Source: Candidatus Rokuibacteriota bacterium
Lineage (GTDB): Bacteria; Methylomirabilota; Methylomirabilia; Rokubacteriales; CSP1-6
Assembly: GCA_003220195.1 (NCBI GenBank)
Contig: QHRT01000321.1
Location: forward strand, 1-6,526
Direction: 5' to 3'
DNA: 6,526 nt
Every line of letters starts with the position of its first letter. Within the stretch, counting starts at the first letter, position 1. Shown piece after piece: positions 5,816-6,526 of this stretch. The notes under the pieces are model-generated. The model was not told where the DNA came from and ran no database searches. It worked only from the letters and a program-made list of their open reading frames with translations. A program made the translations under genes and the position numbers.

Positions 5816-6526
5816 ATGCGTCGATCCCTGCGCCCGCTCGTGCTGCTCGTCGTTGCGGTACTCGGCTCCGGCGGGCTCACGAGCGCTCGCGCTCAGCCGC
5901 CCGCAGGCCAGATGACGCTGGTCTACAACATCTCGATCGTGCCGCGGTGGTTCGATCCTGCCGAGTCCGAGGGCCTGGTGACGCCGTTCATCTTCTACTA
6001 CGCGATCCACGACGCGCTGGTGAAGCCCATGCCGGGCAACGCGTCCGCGCCGTGTCTGGCGGAATCGTGGACCGCGTCGCCCGACGGCCTGACGTACGAG
6101 TTCGTGCTGCGCAAGAATACGCGGTTCCACAACGGCGAGACCGTCACCGCGGACGACGTGAAGTTCTCGTTCGAGCGCTACCACGGCGCGTCCGCCAGGA
6201 CGCTGAAGGAGCACGTGGCGTCGGTGGAGATCGTCGATCCGCTCCGCGTGCGCTTCCGCCTGAAACGGCCGTGGCCGGATTTCATGACGTTCTACGCGAG
6301 CCCCGCCACGGGCGCCGCCTGGATCGTTCCGAAGAAGTACGTCGAACAGGTCGGCGACGAAGGGTTCAAGAAAGCGCCCATCGGCGCAGGTCCGTACAGG
6401 GTCCTCGCGTTCAAACCCGGCGTCGAGGTCACGCTGGAAGCCCACGAGCAGTACTGGCGCAAGACGCCGTCGGTGAAGACGCTCGTGCTCCGGTCGATCC
6501 CGGACGAGTCCGTGCGGCTGGCCATG
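5816..6526 (+). CDS. family 5 ABC substrate-binding protein, N-terminal part (3' end outside window)
   Basis: This is a periplasmic solute-binding protein of the Dpp/Opp/Nik family (SBP_bac_5). The first 237 of about 500-550 residues are present and the frame is open to the last base. Residues 1-26 are a Sec signal peptide (MRRSLRP, then LVLLVVAVLGSGG, cleavage ARA-Q); there is no lipobox cysteine, so the mature protein should be soluble. Residues 57-70 (PFIFYYAIHDALVK) are followed by the family signature: LAESWTASPDGLTYEFVLRK (81-100), then TRFHNGETVTADDVKFSFER (102-121). The later landmarks RVRFRLKRPWPDF and APIGAGPYRVLAFKPG are also present. The ATG lies 5 bp after the LLM stop; a GTG one codon earlier is an alternative start. 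No good Shine-Dalgarno is visible, so coupling to the LLM gene is likely. The ligand cannot be predicted, since this family binds peptides, sugars, opines, metals and other organics. Its permease partners probably lie downstream, but the permeases at the left end could also be partners. Confidence 0.93.
   Translation, partial: MRRSLRPLVLLVVAVLGSGGLTSARAQPPAGQMTLVYNISIVPRWFDPAESEGLVTPFIFYYAIHDALVKPMPGNASAPCLAESWTASPDGLTYEFVLRKNTRFHNGETVTADDVKFSFERYHGASARTLKEHVASVEIVDPLRVRFRLKRPWPDFMTFYASPATGAAWIVPKKYVEQVGDEGFKKAPIGAGPYRVLAFKPGVEVTLEAHEQYWRKTPSVKTLVLRSIPDESVRLAM

Noticed and set aside
5504..6445. 313-codon open frame on the minus strand opposite the LLM end and binding protein
   Set aside because: The sense strand carries a signal peptide and the full SBP_bac_5 signature; the antisense protein shows no recognisable feature.

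Overview
The window is a compact, GC-rich stretch of bacterial DNA with third codon positions mostly G or C. It comes from a Gram-negative-type organism: it encodes a Tat-exported enzyme, a Sec-exported c-type cytochrome, and a soluble (non-lipoprotein) ABC binding protein. The gene mix (Dpp/Opp-type transporter parts, an HpcH/HpaI aldolase, a luciferase-like flavin oxidoreductase, an exported ThDP enzyme) is typical of soil Proteobacteria and of uncultured lineages such as Rokubacteria. The sequence alone does not settle the phylum.

Layout. (1) 1-1348, plus strand: the 3' end of a DppB-type permease gene, then a complete DppC-type permease gene 3 bp later. (2) 1398-3672, minus strand: a two-gene unit transcribed towards the permeases. 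Its first gene encodes a Tat-exported thiamine-diphosphate enzyme of the acetolactate synthase/pyruvate oxidase fold. In this sequence that gene is broken by a frameshift near 2525-2548, giving a 383-residue N-terminal piece and a C-terminal piece of about 266 residues. Its second gene encodes a small c-type cytochrome whose start overlaps the stop of the ThDP gene by 4 bp (ATGA). (3) 3673-3917: a 245-bp divergent intergenic region with a strong Shine-Dalgarno for the ThDP gene and a 7-bp inverted repeat that may be an operator or promoter element. (4) 3918-6526, plus strand: an HpcH/HpaI-type aldolase, an LLM-class flavin-dependent oxidoreductase, and the first 237 codons of a family 5 (Dpp/Opp-like) substrate-binding protein. 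The last two genes are 5 bp apart and probably cotranscribed.

How the genes may work together (inference). The binding protein and permeases would import an organic solute. The LLM oxidoreductase and aldolase would oxidise and cleave it in the cytoplasm, the aldolase typically releasing pyruvate or a related 2-oxo acid. The exported ThDP enzyme and the cytochrome look like a periplasmic redox pair in which a 2-oxo acid or similar substrate is decarboxylated and electrons go to cytochrome c. That pair is the most interesting content of the window; the frameshift leaves open whether it works in this strain. No RNA genes, CRISPR arrays, insertion sequences or tRNA genes were seen.
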